A stretch of DNA of 25,781 nt from a virus (IMGVR_UViG_3300042503_001500:1-25781); one strand, 5' to 3'; positions 1 through 5,301 are shown, numbered from the stretch's first letter. The notes: generated by a model from the sequence alone, not told the origin. Numbers and translations are program-made.

Positions 1-867
1 GCCCAGGGCGGTGAACCAGATGCCAACCACGGGCCAGGCAGCCAGGAAGAAGTGCAGGCTGCGGCTGTTGTTGAAGGAGGCGTATTGGAAGATCAGGCGG
101 CCAAAATAACCATGAGCAGCTACAATGTTGTAGGTTTCTTCTTCTTGTCCGAACTTGTAACCGTAGTTCTGTGACTCATTTTCTGTCGTCTCACGTACAA
201 GACTAGAGGTGACAAGAGATCCGTGCATAGCAGAGAAAAGAGAACCACCGAAGACACCAGCAACTCCCAGCATGTGGAAAGGGTGCATAAGAATGTTGTG
301 TTCCGCCTGGAAAACAAGCATGTAGTTGAAAGTTCCTGAAATCCCCAGAGGCATTGCATCAGAGAAGGATCCTTGACCGAAGGGATAGACCAGGAACACT
401 GCACTAGCAGCAGCAACGGGTGCAGAGTAGGCAACACAAATCCAAGGACGCATACCCAGTCGGTAAGATAGTTCCCATTCACGACCCATGTAGGCATAGA
501 TACCAATTAGAAAGTGGAAGACGACCAATTGAAATGGTCCACCATTATATAGCCACTCATCGAGAGAAGCAGCTTCCCAGATAGGGTAGAAGTGTAGACC
601 GATAGCATTGCTAGAAGGAACAACAGCACCAGAGATGATGTTGTTTCCATACATTAGAGAACCAGCAACTGGTTCACGGATACCGTCGATGTCAACGGGA
701 GGAGCAGCAATGAAAGCAACGATGAAACAGATAGTAGCAGCGAGAAGGGTTGGAATCATTAGAGTTCCGAACCAACCGACGTAAAGACGATTATCGGTAG
801 AAGTTACCCACTCACAGAATTGTTCCCAAGTGTTACTTCCACGCTGTTGAGCGATGGATGCGGTCAT
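1..867 (-). CDS. psbA: Photosystem II D1 protein, 5' 289 codons (3' end outside window)
   Basis: D1 is the reaction-centre core subunit of photosystem II. Cyanophages carry it to replace host D1, which turns over quickly in the light. The translation starts [17 protein letters not shown] and runs through [21 protein letters not shown], the helix ending [20 protein letters not shown], and [18 protein letters not shown] to IWFTALG, where the window ends; about 70 residues are missing. Residue 130 is Glu (MGRE), as in the high-light D1:2 form of Synechococcus; the low-light D1:1 form has Gln. The last visible 110 bases (1-110) are 60% GC with 31 of 37 codons ending in G or C. The preceding 36 codons have about 39% GC3, so the gene looks mosaic. 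An early-type and a late-type promoter overlap upstream. Identification is firm. Confidence 0.98.
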   Translation of the reverse strand, partial: MTASIAQQRGSNTWEQFCEWVTSTDNRLYVGWFGTLMIPTLLAATICFIVAFIAAPPVDIDGIREPVAGSLMYGNNIISGAVVPSSNAIGLHFYPIWEAASLDEWLYNGGPFQLVVFHFLIGIYAYMGREWELSYRLGMRPWICVAYSAPVAAASAVFLVYPFGQGSFSDAMPLGISGTFNYMLVFQAEHNILMHPFHMLGVAGVFGGSLFSAMHGSLVTSSLVRETTENESQNYGYKFGQEEETYNIVAAHGYFGRLIFQYASFNNSRSLHFFLAAWPVVGIWFTALG

Positions 868-929
868 AGTTTTAAAAGAACGTAAGGTTTGTAAAAATAT
901 GTTAAGGAATGTGTTGATTCCTTAACACT

Positions 930-937
930 TATTTATA
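930..937 (-). promoter_or_regulatory. T4-type late promoter of psbA (TATAAATA)
   Basis: An exact TATAAATA lies 63 nt upstream of the psbA ATG. In T4-type phages this element is read by the gp55 sigma-like factor with the sliding clamp. It shares bases with the -10 box of the early promoter. Confidence 0.75.
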
Positions 938-963
938 GTAGCACAGGTTGCAAAGCTTGTCAA
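935..963 (-). promoter_or_regulatory. Early sigma70-like promoter of psbA
   Basis: TTGACA (958-963), a 17-bp spacer, then TACTAT (935-940), read on the minus strand. It overlaps the late motif at 930-937, so psbA could be transcribed both early and late. The expected start is near 928, giving a leader of about 60 nt. Confidence 0.7.
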
Positions 964-973
964 GGGGTCTTTG

Positions 974-981
974 AATAAATA
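974..981 (+). promoter_or_regulatory. Late promoter (AATAAATA) for the plus-strand small genes
   Basis: AATAAATA fits the cyanophage late consensus NATAAATA and ends 17 nt before the ATG at 998. It is divergent from the psbA promoters and is the only late motif seen on the plus strand. A second AT-rich box (TATAAATT, 984-991) is too close to the ATG to be the better choice. Confidence 0.55.
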
Positions 982-997
982 CTTATAAATTGTTCTT

Positions 998-1192
998 ATG
1001 GACGAGAGAAGAACATTTAATACTCCCATCAGGGAACCTTGGAATGCTCCTATTCACAATATATTAAAAGCTATAGACAATCACACAAGACAATATTTGA
1101 AAACTGGAGATCCTTGGCATGAAGAAAAAGCTAACATGCTAAGGGAATATTTACATGAATTAAAAACTTGGATTCATAAAAATGAAATTTAA
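998..1192 (+). CDS. Small conserved phage protein, unknown function (64 aa)
   Basis: Soluble, helical and charged: a Pro-rich start (TPIREPWNAPIHNILKAI) followed by an amphipathic helix (EKANMLREYLHELKTWIHK). No signal peptide or membrane segment. It opens the plus-strand group. Its 3' end overlaps the next gene by 11 nt, suggesting translational coupling. A late motif sits 17 nt upstream; no clear Shine-Dalgarno is visible. I do not recognise a function. Its position before membrane-protein genes and opposite the lysozyme makes a role in late infection or lysis possible, but this is inference only. Confidence 0.7.
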   Translation: MDERRTFNTPIREPWNAPIHNILKAIDNHTRQYLKTGDPWHEEKANMLREYLHELKTWIHKNEI

Positions 1193-1466
1193 ATTTCCAA
1201 CTTTAGATAATATTGTTCCCTTGTTAGTTGCTTTTGTTGCAACATCTATCGTTGCAATGACATTTACAAATTATGTCATCTGCAATTTTAAAGTGATGAC
1301 TAGTTTACATTATTTGTATCTTGTGAAAGCATTTAATCAAACTGGGGCAAAACCTCCAAGTAAATGTGATGATAATACATCAGAATCTATTCAAACTTTG
1401 ATGTCACTTCTTGCTACAATAATAGCACTTAAAGCAGACCTTAAAAAGAAAAAAGAAGATGAATGA
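1182..1466 (+). CDS. Small membrane protein, candidate holin (94 aa)
   Basis: A clear membrane segment covers roughly residues 10-32 (NIVPLLVAFVATSIVAMTF). A second, weaker hydrophobic stretch lies near residues 70-84 (QTLMSLLATIIALK), followed by a highly charged tail (KADLKKKKEDE). Two short membrane segments, a length under 100 aa and a charged C-terminus are typical of phage holins. The gene lies 246 bp from, and converges on, a lysozyme gene, and follows a late motif. It overlaps both neighbours (11 nt and 8 nt). The holin role is inferred from topology and context, not homology; another small membrane protein is possible. Confidence 0.7.
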   Translation: MKFKFPTLDNIVPLLVAFVATSIVAMTFTNYVICNFKVMTSLHYLYLVKAFNQTGAKPPSKCDDNTSESIQTLMSLLATIIALKADLKKKKEDE

Positions 1467-1584
1467 CTTTCCATGGGGAGTTTCAATAGGACTCGGAATA
1501 ATACTATTGGGCACACTAAGTTTTTTAATCTACATCATGATGTTAGATTACTTAGAGGGTAATGACAAAAACAATACTCATTGA
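1459..1584 (+). CDS. Small single-span membrane protein (41 aa)
   Basis: ATG at 1459 overlaps the end of the previous gene by 8 nt. The product starts MNDFPWGVSIGLGIILLG and continues TLSFLIYIMMLDYLEGN, one transmembrane helix with short polar ends (residues about 8-29). Below usual gene-calling length, but the coupled start and membrane composition support it. Possible roles include a second lysis component such as an antiholin or small spanin-like protein; unproven. Confidence 0.55.
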   Translation: MNDFPWGVSIGLGIILLGTLSFLIYIMMLDYLEGNDKNNTH

Positions 1585-1744
1585 GTTATTAATTATAGCT
1601 AGATTAATAACTAATGATGGAATGATGCTAGAAAATAGAAGACCTCAACCAAAAAGACAATCGGTTGAGGTTCTTCGTTTTATTCGTAGACCAGCAAAAA
1701 AAGGTAGAAAATTATTTAAGTTTACTAATCCCTTTTTCCCATAA
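1562..1744 (+). CDS. Doubtful small ORF (60 aa) running through a terminator
   Basis: ATG at 1562 follows GAGGG at a suitable distance and overlaps the previous ORF. The N-terminus is hydrophobic (ILIELLIIARLI) and the remainder very basic. Against it: codons from about 1642 lie on a hairpin terminator, and the last 33 nt are antisense to the lysozyme gene. It could be real, a truncated relic, or chance. Confidence 0.3.
   Translation: MTKTILIELLIIARLITNDGMMLENRRPQPKRQSVEVLRFIRRPAKKGRKLFKFTNPFFP
1642..1682. terminator. Bidirectional hairpin terminator between convergent units
   Basis: The 9-bp inverted repeat ACCTCAACC (1642-1650) / GGTTGAGGT (1663-1671) encloses a 12-nt loop. It is followed by a T-rich run on the plus strand (TTCTTCGTTTTA) and, read leftwards, by a T-rich run on the minus strand. 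It can therefore end both the plus-strand small-gene transcript and the lysozyme transcript. Confidence 0.8.
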
Positions 1745-2344
1745 AGCACCTTCAGCTCTACGTCTACGTGCAAGACCTTTCTCGACAGATGAACCTGGAT
1801 TGCGATACCTATAGAGTGCTTCTGGCATCATATGCCAAGACTTATCTTTTAGTACTTTGGTGATCGTAGCAAATCCTTCTGATCCATAGAAGTTAGCACC
1901 TAGATTATATGCGAATGAAAGTAGTGCTCCTCTCATATCATCATTCATTTCATTCCAATATGGAATCTTAGTTAGTGGTGGAAGGAATTGATTTCTGGCT
2001 TGATACTCAAGTAGTTGATCTGCTTGTGCTTGGGTAATCTTGTCTGTAATCTTGAATGGCTTTCCATTCATATCTCTGGTGCTACCCCAACCAATTGTAA
2101 TAGGAAGTCCTCCAGTATGAGGATCATAATATGCACTTAATTCACATCCTTCAAATTCTTTGATTAAGTCCAATCCACAGTTTGGAACTATAGATGGATT
2201 GGATACTTTATATTCGTTTCTAAATCTTTTTTCAAATTCTTCTAATACACTAGGAGAAGTATTTTGCTGTAAATACTCCCACGCATCGTTCTGATGCATA
2301 TATCCTTTACTATGCTTTGCCGCATCAATAAATTTTATAGCCAT
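1712..2344 (-). CDS. GH24 (T4-type) lysozyme, endolysin
   Basis: Muramidase that cleaves the glycan backbone of peptidoglycan. The catalytic triad of the T4 lysozyme family is visible: E65 in KEFEG, D74 nine residues later (AYYD), and T83 in PITIGWGS (3 residues more between D and T than in T4). The C-terminal half keeps the helical lysozyme pattern (ALLSFAYNLGA, YRNPGSSVEKGLARRRRAE). Residues 1-55 form an extra N-terminal module (HQNDAWEYLQ..., LEEFEKRFRNEY) absent from T4 e-lysozyme; a similar pattern starts the C39-like protein at 10544. No signal peptide, so export would need a holin; a candidate lies opposite. A terminator ends exactly at the start codon, which suggests that transcription from the upstream early operon is blocked. 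Confidence 0.93.
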   Translation of the reverse strand: MAIKFIDAAKHSKGYMHQNDAWEYLQQNTSPSVLEEFEKRFRNEYKVSNPSIVPNCGLDLIKEFEGCELSAYYDPHTGGLPITIGWGSTRDMNGKPFKITDKITQAQADQLLEYQARNQFLPPLTKIPYWNEMNDDMRGALLSFAYNLGANFYGSEGFATITKVLKDKSWHMMPEALYRYRNPGSSVEKGLARRRRAEGALWEKGISKLK

Positions 2345-2369
2345 AAAAAAAGGAGGTGTAGAACCTCCT
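2345..2369 (-). terminator. Rho-independent terminator ending the hli-petF operon
   Basis: Minus-strand stem AGGAGGT/ACCTCCT (7 bp, 5-nt loop) followed by seven T residues that run directly into the lysozyme ATG at 2344. CTAAATA (2371-2377), one change away from the late consensus, lies just upstream and may supply late transcription of the lysozyme. Confidence 0.85.
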
Positions 2370-2391
2370 GTATTTAGTTATTCGATTGTTA

Positions 2392-2511
2392 TCACCAGAC
2401 GCCAGGAATAATCTGGCCAGTGGTGAGATAAGTTCCTACTGCGACTACAAAACCAAGCATAGCGAGGCGGCCATTAAGTGTTTCTGCCTCAGGTGTCCAT
2501 CCAAATTTCAT
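2392..2511 (-). CDS. hli: High-light-inducible protein (HLIP), 39 aa
   Basis: Single-helix chlorophyll-binding protein of the Hli/Scp family, thought to protect photosystem II by binding chlorophyll and dissipating excess energy. The signature E-x-x-N-G-R-x-A-M-x-G-F is intact: E10, N13, R15 and the following LAMLGF, then a single helix with the TG motif (YLTTGQ). A good Shine-Dalgarno (AGGAG, 7 nt) precedes the ATG. Last gene of the early operon, 17 nt after petF and before the terminator at 2345-2369. Too short for most gene callers but unambiguous. Confidence 0.92.
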   Translation of the reverse strand: MKFGWTPEAETLNGRLAMLGFVVAVGTYLTTGQIIPGVW

Positions 2512-2528
2512 TTTGTTTCTCCTAGTAA

Positions 2529-2819
2529 TTAAAGGTTTTCTTCTTGTTCAGTTAGAATTACACAATCAGATTTAGGATATGCTACACAAGTGAGCACCCA
2601 TCCATCTGCTAGTTGATCATCATCAAGGAACGATTGTTCCTCATTATCAACTTCACCTTGAATCAGTTTACCAGCACAAGCAGAACAGGCACCAGCACGA
2701 CATGATGAAGGAAGATCTACTCCTGCTTCCTCAGCAGCTTCAAGGATATATTGATCCTCAGCACACTGAATAGTTTGTTCAGTTCCATCAGGGGAACGAA
2801 GAGTAATTTGATAAGTCAT
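2529..2819 (-). CDS. petF: Plant-type [2Fe-2S] ferredoxin
   Basis: Soluble electron carrier accepting electrons from photosystem I and passing them to FNR, ribonucleotide reductase systems or phycobilin reductases. All four cluster cysteines are present in the family spacing: C40, C45, C48 ([13 protein letters not shown]) and C78 (VLTCVA). Length (96 aa) and acidic character fit PetF. The ATG overlaps the stop of the upstream 28-residue ORF by 1 nt (TAATG), indicating coupling. It lies in an operon with two hli genes, so the phage seems to supply both photoprotection and an electron outlet. Confidence 0.96.
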   Translation of the reverse strand: MTYQITLRSPDGTEQTIQCAEDQYILEAAEEAGVDLPSSCRAGACSACAGKLIQGEVDNEEQSFLDDDQLADGWVLTCVAYPKSDCVILTEQEENL

Positions 2820-2905
2820 TAGTAAGTTTCAGATAATTGATTTACAGCGTATGCCAACAGTACAAGGAAGGCAACACTAGTAATTGTAAACAGAAGTTCA
2901 GTCAT
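2819..2905 (-). CDS. 28-residue membrane peptide between hli and petF
   Basis: [20 protein letters not shown] followed by VNQLSETY: one transmembrane helix with short polar ends, the size and shape of the tiny photosystem subunits (PsbM, PsaM, PetN class). The ending [12 protein letters not shown] loosely recalls PsaM, but similarity over so few residues proves nothing. It sits between photosynthesis genes and shares its stop with the petF start. An early promoter overlaps its first codons, so part of the sequence conservation could be for promoter function. Confidence 0.55.
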   Translation of the reverse strand: MTELLFTITSVAFLVLLAYAVNQLSETY

Positions 2906-2911
2906 TGTCAA
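2883..2911 (-). promoter_or_regulatory. Early sigma70-like promoter for petF-hli
   Basis: TTGACA (2906-2911), 17-bp spacer, TACAAT (2883-2888). The start codon of the 28-residue ORF lies in the spacer. The predicted transcript begins near 2876, about 57 nt before petF, and would omit this ORF's start. Confidence 0.65.
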
Positions 2912-2918
2912 TTATTTG

Positions 2919-3113
2919 TCAGAAGATTCCGAAAAAGAACTTGCCAGTGCCAAGATAAGAAATGAACCCAGCAATAATACCGACCATTGCCCAGCGCCCA
3001 TTGTACTTCTCCTTTACTTGATTTGGAGTATCCATTCCGTAGTTTTCATAATACATTACAGGTTCTTTGGCAAACATATTTTGTTGACCACGATCATTTG
3101 TTGTGACTGTCAT
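2919..3113 (-). CDS. hli: High-light-inducible protein (HLIP), 64 aa
   Basis: Single-helix chlorophyll-binding stress protein. The core EKYNGRWAMVGIIAG carries E35, N38 and R40 of the Hli motif, and the helix ends in the family TG turn (YLGTGKFFFGIF). The N-terminal 34 residues are a polar extension typical of the longer phage hli type. It follows the ribbon-helix-helix gene by 6 nt and precedes the 28-residue ORF by 13 nt, in an operon under the promoter at 3316-3343. With the 39-residue hli at 2392 this gives two divergent hli genes in one operon. Confidence 0.95.
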   Translation of the reverse strand: MTVTTNDRGQQNMFAKEPVMYYENYGMDTPNQVKEKYNGRWAMVGIIAGFISYLGTGKFFFGIF

Positions 3114-3119
3114 AATAAT

Positions 3120-3296
3120 TTATTCGTTTGATTTAGCAGTTGATTTTTCTTCATCATATAACATTCCTTTTCTAATCAAATCTATAACTAATCTAGAAGT
3201 AGTAATAAATTTTTCATCGCTAATAGTTTTCAATTTTTGTATCAAATCTATATCTCTTTCTCTAAAAGAAATATTAAGATTTCTTTGTATAGTCAT
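3120..3296 (-). CDS. Small ribbon-helix-helix-like protein, likely DNA-binding regulator (58 aa)
   Basis: The product starts MTIQRNLNISFRERDIDLIQ. The pattern is one short beta strand (RNLNISFRE) and two helices (DIDLIQKLKTISDE; TTSRLVIDLIRKGML), as in Arc/MetJ/CopG proteins that dimerise through the strand and bind the major groove with it. First gene of the early operon, with a leader of only about 12 nt after the promoter and no visible Shine-Dalgarno. Its product could regulate this operon or act on host promoters. The fold is inferred from pattern; the target is unknown. Confidence 0.65.
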   Translation of the reverse strand: MTIQRNLNISFRERDIDLIQKLKTISDEKFITTSRLVIDLIRKGMLYDEEKSTAKSNE

Positions 3297-3315
3297 AATT
3301 AAAAATTGTTACAAT

Positions 3316-3343
3316 ATTATATATGAAAAAGGGGTTTTGTCAA
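3316..3343 (-). promoter_or_regulatory. Consensus early sigma70 promoter of the RHH-hli-petF operon
   Basis: Exact TTGACA (3338-3343) and exact TATAAT (3316-3321) with a 16-bp spacer. The -35 box falls in the loop and 3' side of a GC stem-loop (3331-3347), so the terminator of the upstream gene and this promoter share bases. Confidence 0.85.
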
Positions 3344-3347
3344 CCCC
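3326..3347 (-). terminator. Stem-loop terminator of the SLH protein gene, overlapping the early promoter
   Basis: Minus-strand GGGGTT/AACCCC stem (6 bp, 5-nt loop) followed by TTTTT. It lies 15 nt after the SLH protein stop codon. The loop holds part of TTGACA of the next promoter, matching the promoter-early-stem-loop arrangement described in T4-type phages. Confidence 0.7.
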
Positions 3348-3361
3348 CAATTGTCAGAGAA

Positions 3362-4243
3362 TCAGAACTTGAAGCCCAGACCCGTGGTGAACACAGGTGA
3401 ATAGGTTCCATTGGTTGCACCATAGCTATTGGCAGCATTGGTGGTAGGGAACTTGAGATCAGCAAAACCAACTAGTGAGTTAGTGATACGACCTTCTACA
3501 CCTAGGGCTAGAACAACCTGACCCTTCTCACCGACAGCAGACTGGAAATTAGCAGCAGTGTTGTTCACGAAAGGAATCTGATAGCCTACACCAGTGTAGA
3601 TGTTAGCACGGCTCACACCAGAAGCAGCCTTAGCGATACTCCAATCATAGGCAACTAGAGCACCACCTGCAGCACCAATCTCACCAGCAGGAGTGCCTAC
3701 TAGGTTAGCATAGGGACGAACAGAAACAGCATTCTGATTAGCAAAAGTCTTTACTGCATAACGACCTTGAATGGTAGCACCAGAGATAGTACGGTTCTCA
3801 GTGTAACCGTTGCCAGCAACACCTTGCTTGTTCAGAAGAACACCAGCACCTAGATAGTTACCAACACCCTGAGCTTTCTGAGCAGCAGCTACTTCTAGTG
3901 CAGTTACACGGGCATTGGTAGCACCGAGTTCCTTGGCAAACTCAGCACGTAGAGCAGCAGCTAGCTGTGCATCTGCAGCAGTTTGGAATTCGCTAATACG
4001 ATCCAGACATGCATTGGTTAGTGCAGCAAGCTGAGCACGAGTAGCTGGCTCACCAGGACGGAAAGTGCCATCAGGAAAACCAGCAACACAACCATAACGG
4101 GATACTAGGTTAGAAATAGCCTGGTATGACCACTCGGTTGGTTGAACATCACGCAGTTGTGAAACACTGGTGACTTGTGCCATGGCAGGAGCAGCAATAG
4201 AAGCAGCAGCAACACCAGCAGCAATAAATGAACGAATCATCAT
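3362..4243 (-). CDS. SLH-domain outer-membrane beta-barrel (porin-like) protein
   Basis: Signal peptide MMIRSFIAAGVAAASIAAPA-MA with cleavage expected before Q23. Residues 28-82 are one S-layer-homology domain of the kind at the N-terminus of cyanobacterial porins (VTSVSQLRDVQPTEWSYQAI, YGCVAGFPDGTFRP, ATRAQLAALTNACLDRI), which anchors to the cell-wall polymer. A short helical linker (about 85-115) follows, then alternating beta-strand sequence ending in F (GLGFKF), the C-terminal aromatic typical of outer-membrane proteins. At 293 aa it is much shorter than host porins (about 500 aa), so a smaller barrel is likely. An exact late promoter lies 27 nt upstream. Probably host-derived; it may alter the surface of the infected cell or be incorporated in virions. 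Barrel function is inferred. Confidence 0.8.
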   Translation of the reverse strand: MMIRSFIAAGVAAASIAAPAMAQVTSVSQLRDVQPTEWSYQAISNLVSRYGCVAGFPDGTFRPGEPATRAQLAALTNACLDRISEFQTAADAQLAAALRAEFAKELGATNARVTALEVAAAQKAQGVGNYLGAGVLLNKQGVAGNGYTENRTISGATIQGRYAVKTFANQNAVSVRPYANLVGTPAGEIGAAGGALVAYDWSIAKAASGVSRANIYTGVGYQIPFVNNTAANFQSAVGEKGQVVLALGVEGRITNSLVGFADLKFPTTNAANSYGATNGTYSPVFTTGLGFKF

Positions 4244-4269
4244 AATTTTAAATGATTAACTACAGATTT

Positions 4270-4277
4270 TATTTATA
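4270..4277 (-). promoter_or_regulatory. Late promoter of the SLH protein gene (TATAAATA)
   Basis: Exact TATAAATA, 27 nt before the ATG at 4243 and beginning 4 nt after the 3' end of the tRNA-like gene. Confidence 0.75.
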
Positions 4278-4280
4278 TTT

Positions 4281-4350
4281 GGGAAGTGGTTGGAATCGAA
4301 CCAACTACTGAATGGATTGTCTCCGTGCCGTTCCAGTTGGCCTCACTTCC
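4281..4350 (-). tRNA. tRNA-like gene with degenerate anticodon arm (isotype undetermined)
   Basis: The 7-bp acceptor stem GGAAGTG/CACTTCC is perfect. The D-arm (GCC-AACTGGAAC-GGC) and T-arm (GTTGG-TTCGATT-CCAAC) are intact, and the discriminator is C. The stretch where the anticodon arm should be (CGGAGACAATCCATTCAG) does not form a 5-bp stem with a 7-nt loop carrying U33 in any register I tried. Total length is 70 nt. An early promoter ends 11 nt upstream. It is either a decayed tRNA or an RNA used for something other than decoding. Confidence 0.5.
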
Positions 4351-4360
4351 ATGAAATCCT

Positions 4361-4389
4361 ACTATAGCAGGAGTTGTGGGGGCTGTCAA
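4361..4389 (-). promoter_or_regulatory. Early sigma70-like promoter of the tRNA-like gene
   Basis: TTGACA (4384-4389), 17-bp spacer, TATAGT (4361-4366). The -35 box lies in the loop of a perfect G5/C5 stem (4378-4382 with 4390-4394). Expected start near 4354, almost at the mature 5' end of the tRNA-like gene. Confidence 0.75.
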
Positions 4390-4543
4390 CCCCCTTTGCA
4401 GGCTCGCCACCAGTTTTGAGTACGAGAAAACTGGAAACTCGGCAGAGTAAAAACTCCTCATCCGCACCAGTCGGCATATTTCATGTCCATCCGACGAGGA
4501 CTAAATTGGGTCATACTTGACTCCACCAGGGCAAATTTTTAAG
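4390..4543. other. Non-coding stretch with stem-loops
   Basis: No convincing gene. It holds a perfect 8-bp inverted repeat CCAGTTTT/AAAACTGG (4410-4434, 9-nt loop) and a GTCGG/CCGAC pair further right. Together with the G5/C5 stem at 4378-4394 this forms a run of stem-loops just upstream of the tRNA-like promoter. Confidence 0.5.
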
Positions 4544-4741
4544 TCATTCCGAGACTTCTATATCGTTGTATATTTGCCAGATATACTGTTTATGTTCTTC
4601 AAGTTTTTGAATTGTCTCGTGCATTTTAATATAATTTTTTAGATCTAAACGATCTTCAATTTGTTTTAGTGTTGTGATTACACTTTGTATTTCGTCACAA
4701 ACATTCAATAACTTGAGAGAACAATAAGTTGTTTTTTGCAT
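4544..4741 (-). CDS. Small helical protein, unknown function (65 aa)
   Basis: Chosen start is the ATG at 4741 (MQKTTYCSLKLLNVCDEIQS). A longer reading to 4804 begins with TTG and overlaps the previous gene's stop. The product is mostly one amphipathic or coiled-coil helix (ITTLKQIEDRLDLKNY, IQKLEEHKQYIWQIYND). No Shine-Dalgarno is obvious. The 59 nt before it contain a small hairpin (AGAC...GTCT). Function not recognised. Confidence 0.6.
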   Translation of the reverse strand: MQKTTYCSLKLLNVCDEIQSVITTLKQIEDRLDLKNYIKMHETIQKLEEHKQYIWQIYNDIEVSE

Positions 4742-4800
4742 GGGAATTAGGGGGACGCATCCGACCAGTACTGTTATAGACCATCCGTGTCTATGAGTAA

Positions 4801-5217
4801 TCAAGCCTCAGGAATTTCTTCTTGTGGTGCTTCTGCTACTACTTCAGGTTCTGGTGCATTGGTTACTGACCAGCCAACATTAACGCTATCTTCAACTTGA
4901 AGTTCATCAATACGTGCCTGAATATTATCAATAGAAGCTTTTACATATGAAAACTCTTCTACAGTGTCAACACCTTCTTTAGCAAGGAGCCAACCAATTA
5001 CAGTCTCTTTTGTTACTTCTTCAAAAGGAACAAATGAGTCTGAATCAATTTCAGAAATATCAAATGAAACATTTCCACCACAGCTATATGAAAACTGAGG
5101 ATACTCTTGTGACTGGGCACTTACACCAACAGAAACTTCGATGATAACATTTTCTAGACCATCAACTGATAGCTTTCTCTTTAGAGAACCAATATTTAAA
5201 TTGTATGTGATTGCCAT
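4801..5217 (-). CDS. Conserved small phage protein with VIGWL motif (138 aa)
   Basis: Beta-rich N-terminal half (MAITYNLNIGSLKRK, VIIEVSVGVSAQ) followed by SFVPFEEVTKETVIGWLLAK, a motif shared by a family of small proteins in marine phages (I believe the one catalogued as DUF7936; not checked), and a helical acidic Pro/Glu-rich tail (APEPEVVAEAPQEEIPEA). Function unknown; its late motif suggests a virion or assembly role. The upstream region carries the same early-plus-late promoter overlap as psbA. Confidence 0.8.
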   Translation of the reverse strand: MAITYNLNIGSLKRKLSVDGLENVIIEVSVGVSAQSQEYPQFSYSCGGNVSFDISEIDSDSFVPFEEVTKETVIGWLLAKEGVDTVEEFSYVKASIDNIQARIDELQVEDSVNVGWSVTNAPEPEVVAEAPQEEIPEA

Positions 5218-5267
5218 AGGTACTTAAAAATAGTTTTAAATATTTAGACGGAGGAACTATGCCGTCA

Positions 5268-5275
5268 TATTTATC
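5268..5275 (-). promoter_or_regulatory. Late promoter (GATAAATA) for the 4801-5217 gene
   Basis: GATAAATA fits NATAAATA, 51 nt before the ATG. It overlaps the -10 box of the early promoter at 5273-5301. Confidence 0.65.
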
Positions 5276-5301
5276 GTAGCACAGTAGCCAAAATTTGTCA
5301 A
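5273..5301 (-). promoter_or_regulatory. Early sigma70-like promoter for the 4801-5217 gene
   Basis: TTGACA (5296-5301), 17-bp spacer, TACGAT (5273-5278). The -35 box overlaps the stop codon of the glycosyltransferase gene. The segment GTGCTACNATAAATA at the -10/late overlap is shared with psbA except for one base. Confidence 0.7.

Noticed and set aside
4273-4467. 64-codon minus-strand ORF over the tRNA-like gene
   Set aside because: Covers the tRNA-like gene and its promoter completely; start and composition unconvincing.
4343-4477. 44-codon minus-strand ORF (starting MPTGADEEFLLCRVSS) reaching into the tRNA-like gene
   Set aside because: Most of it is the stem-loops, promoter and tRNA start, which explain the sequence better; no Shine-Dalgarno and no recognisable product.
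5258-5279. Plus-strand GGAGGAACTATG start signal
   Set aside because: The frame closes after six codons; chance match in a promoter region.
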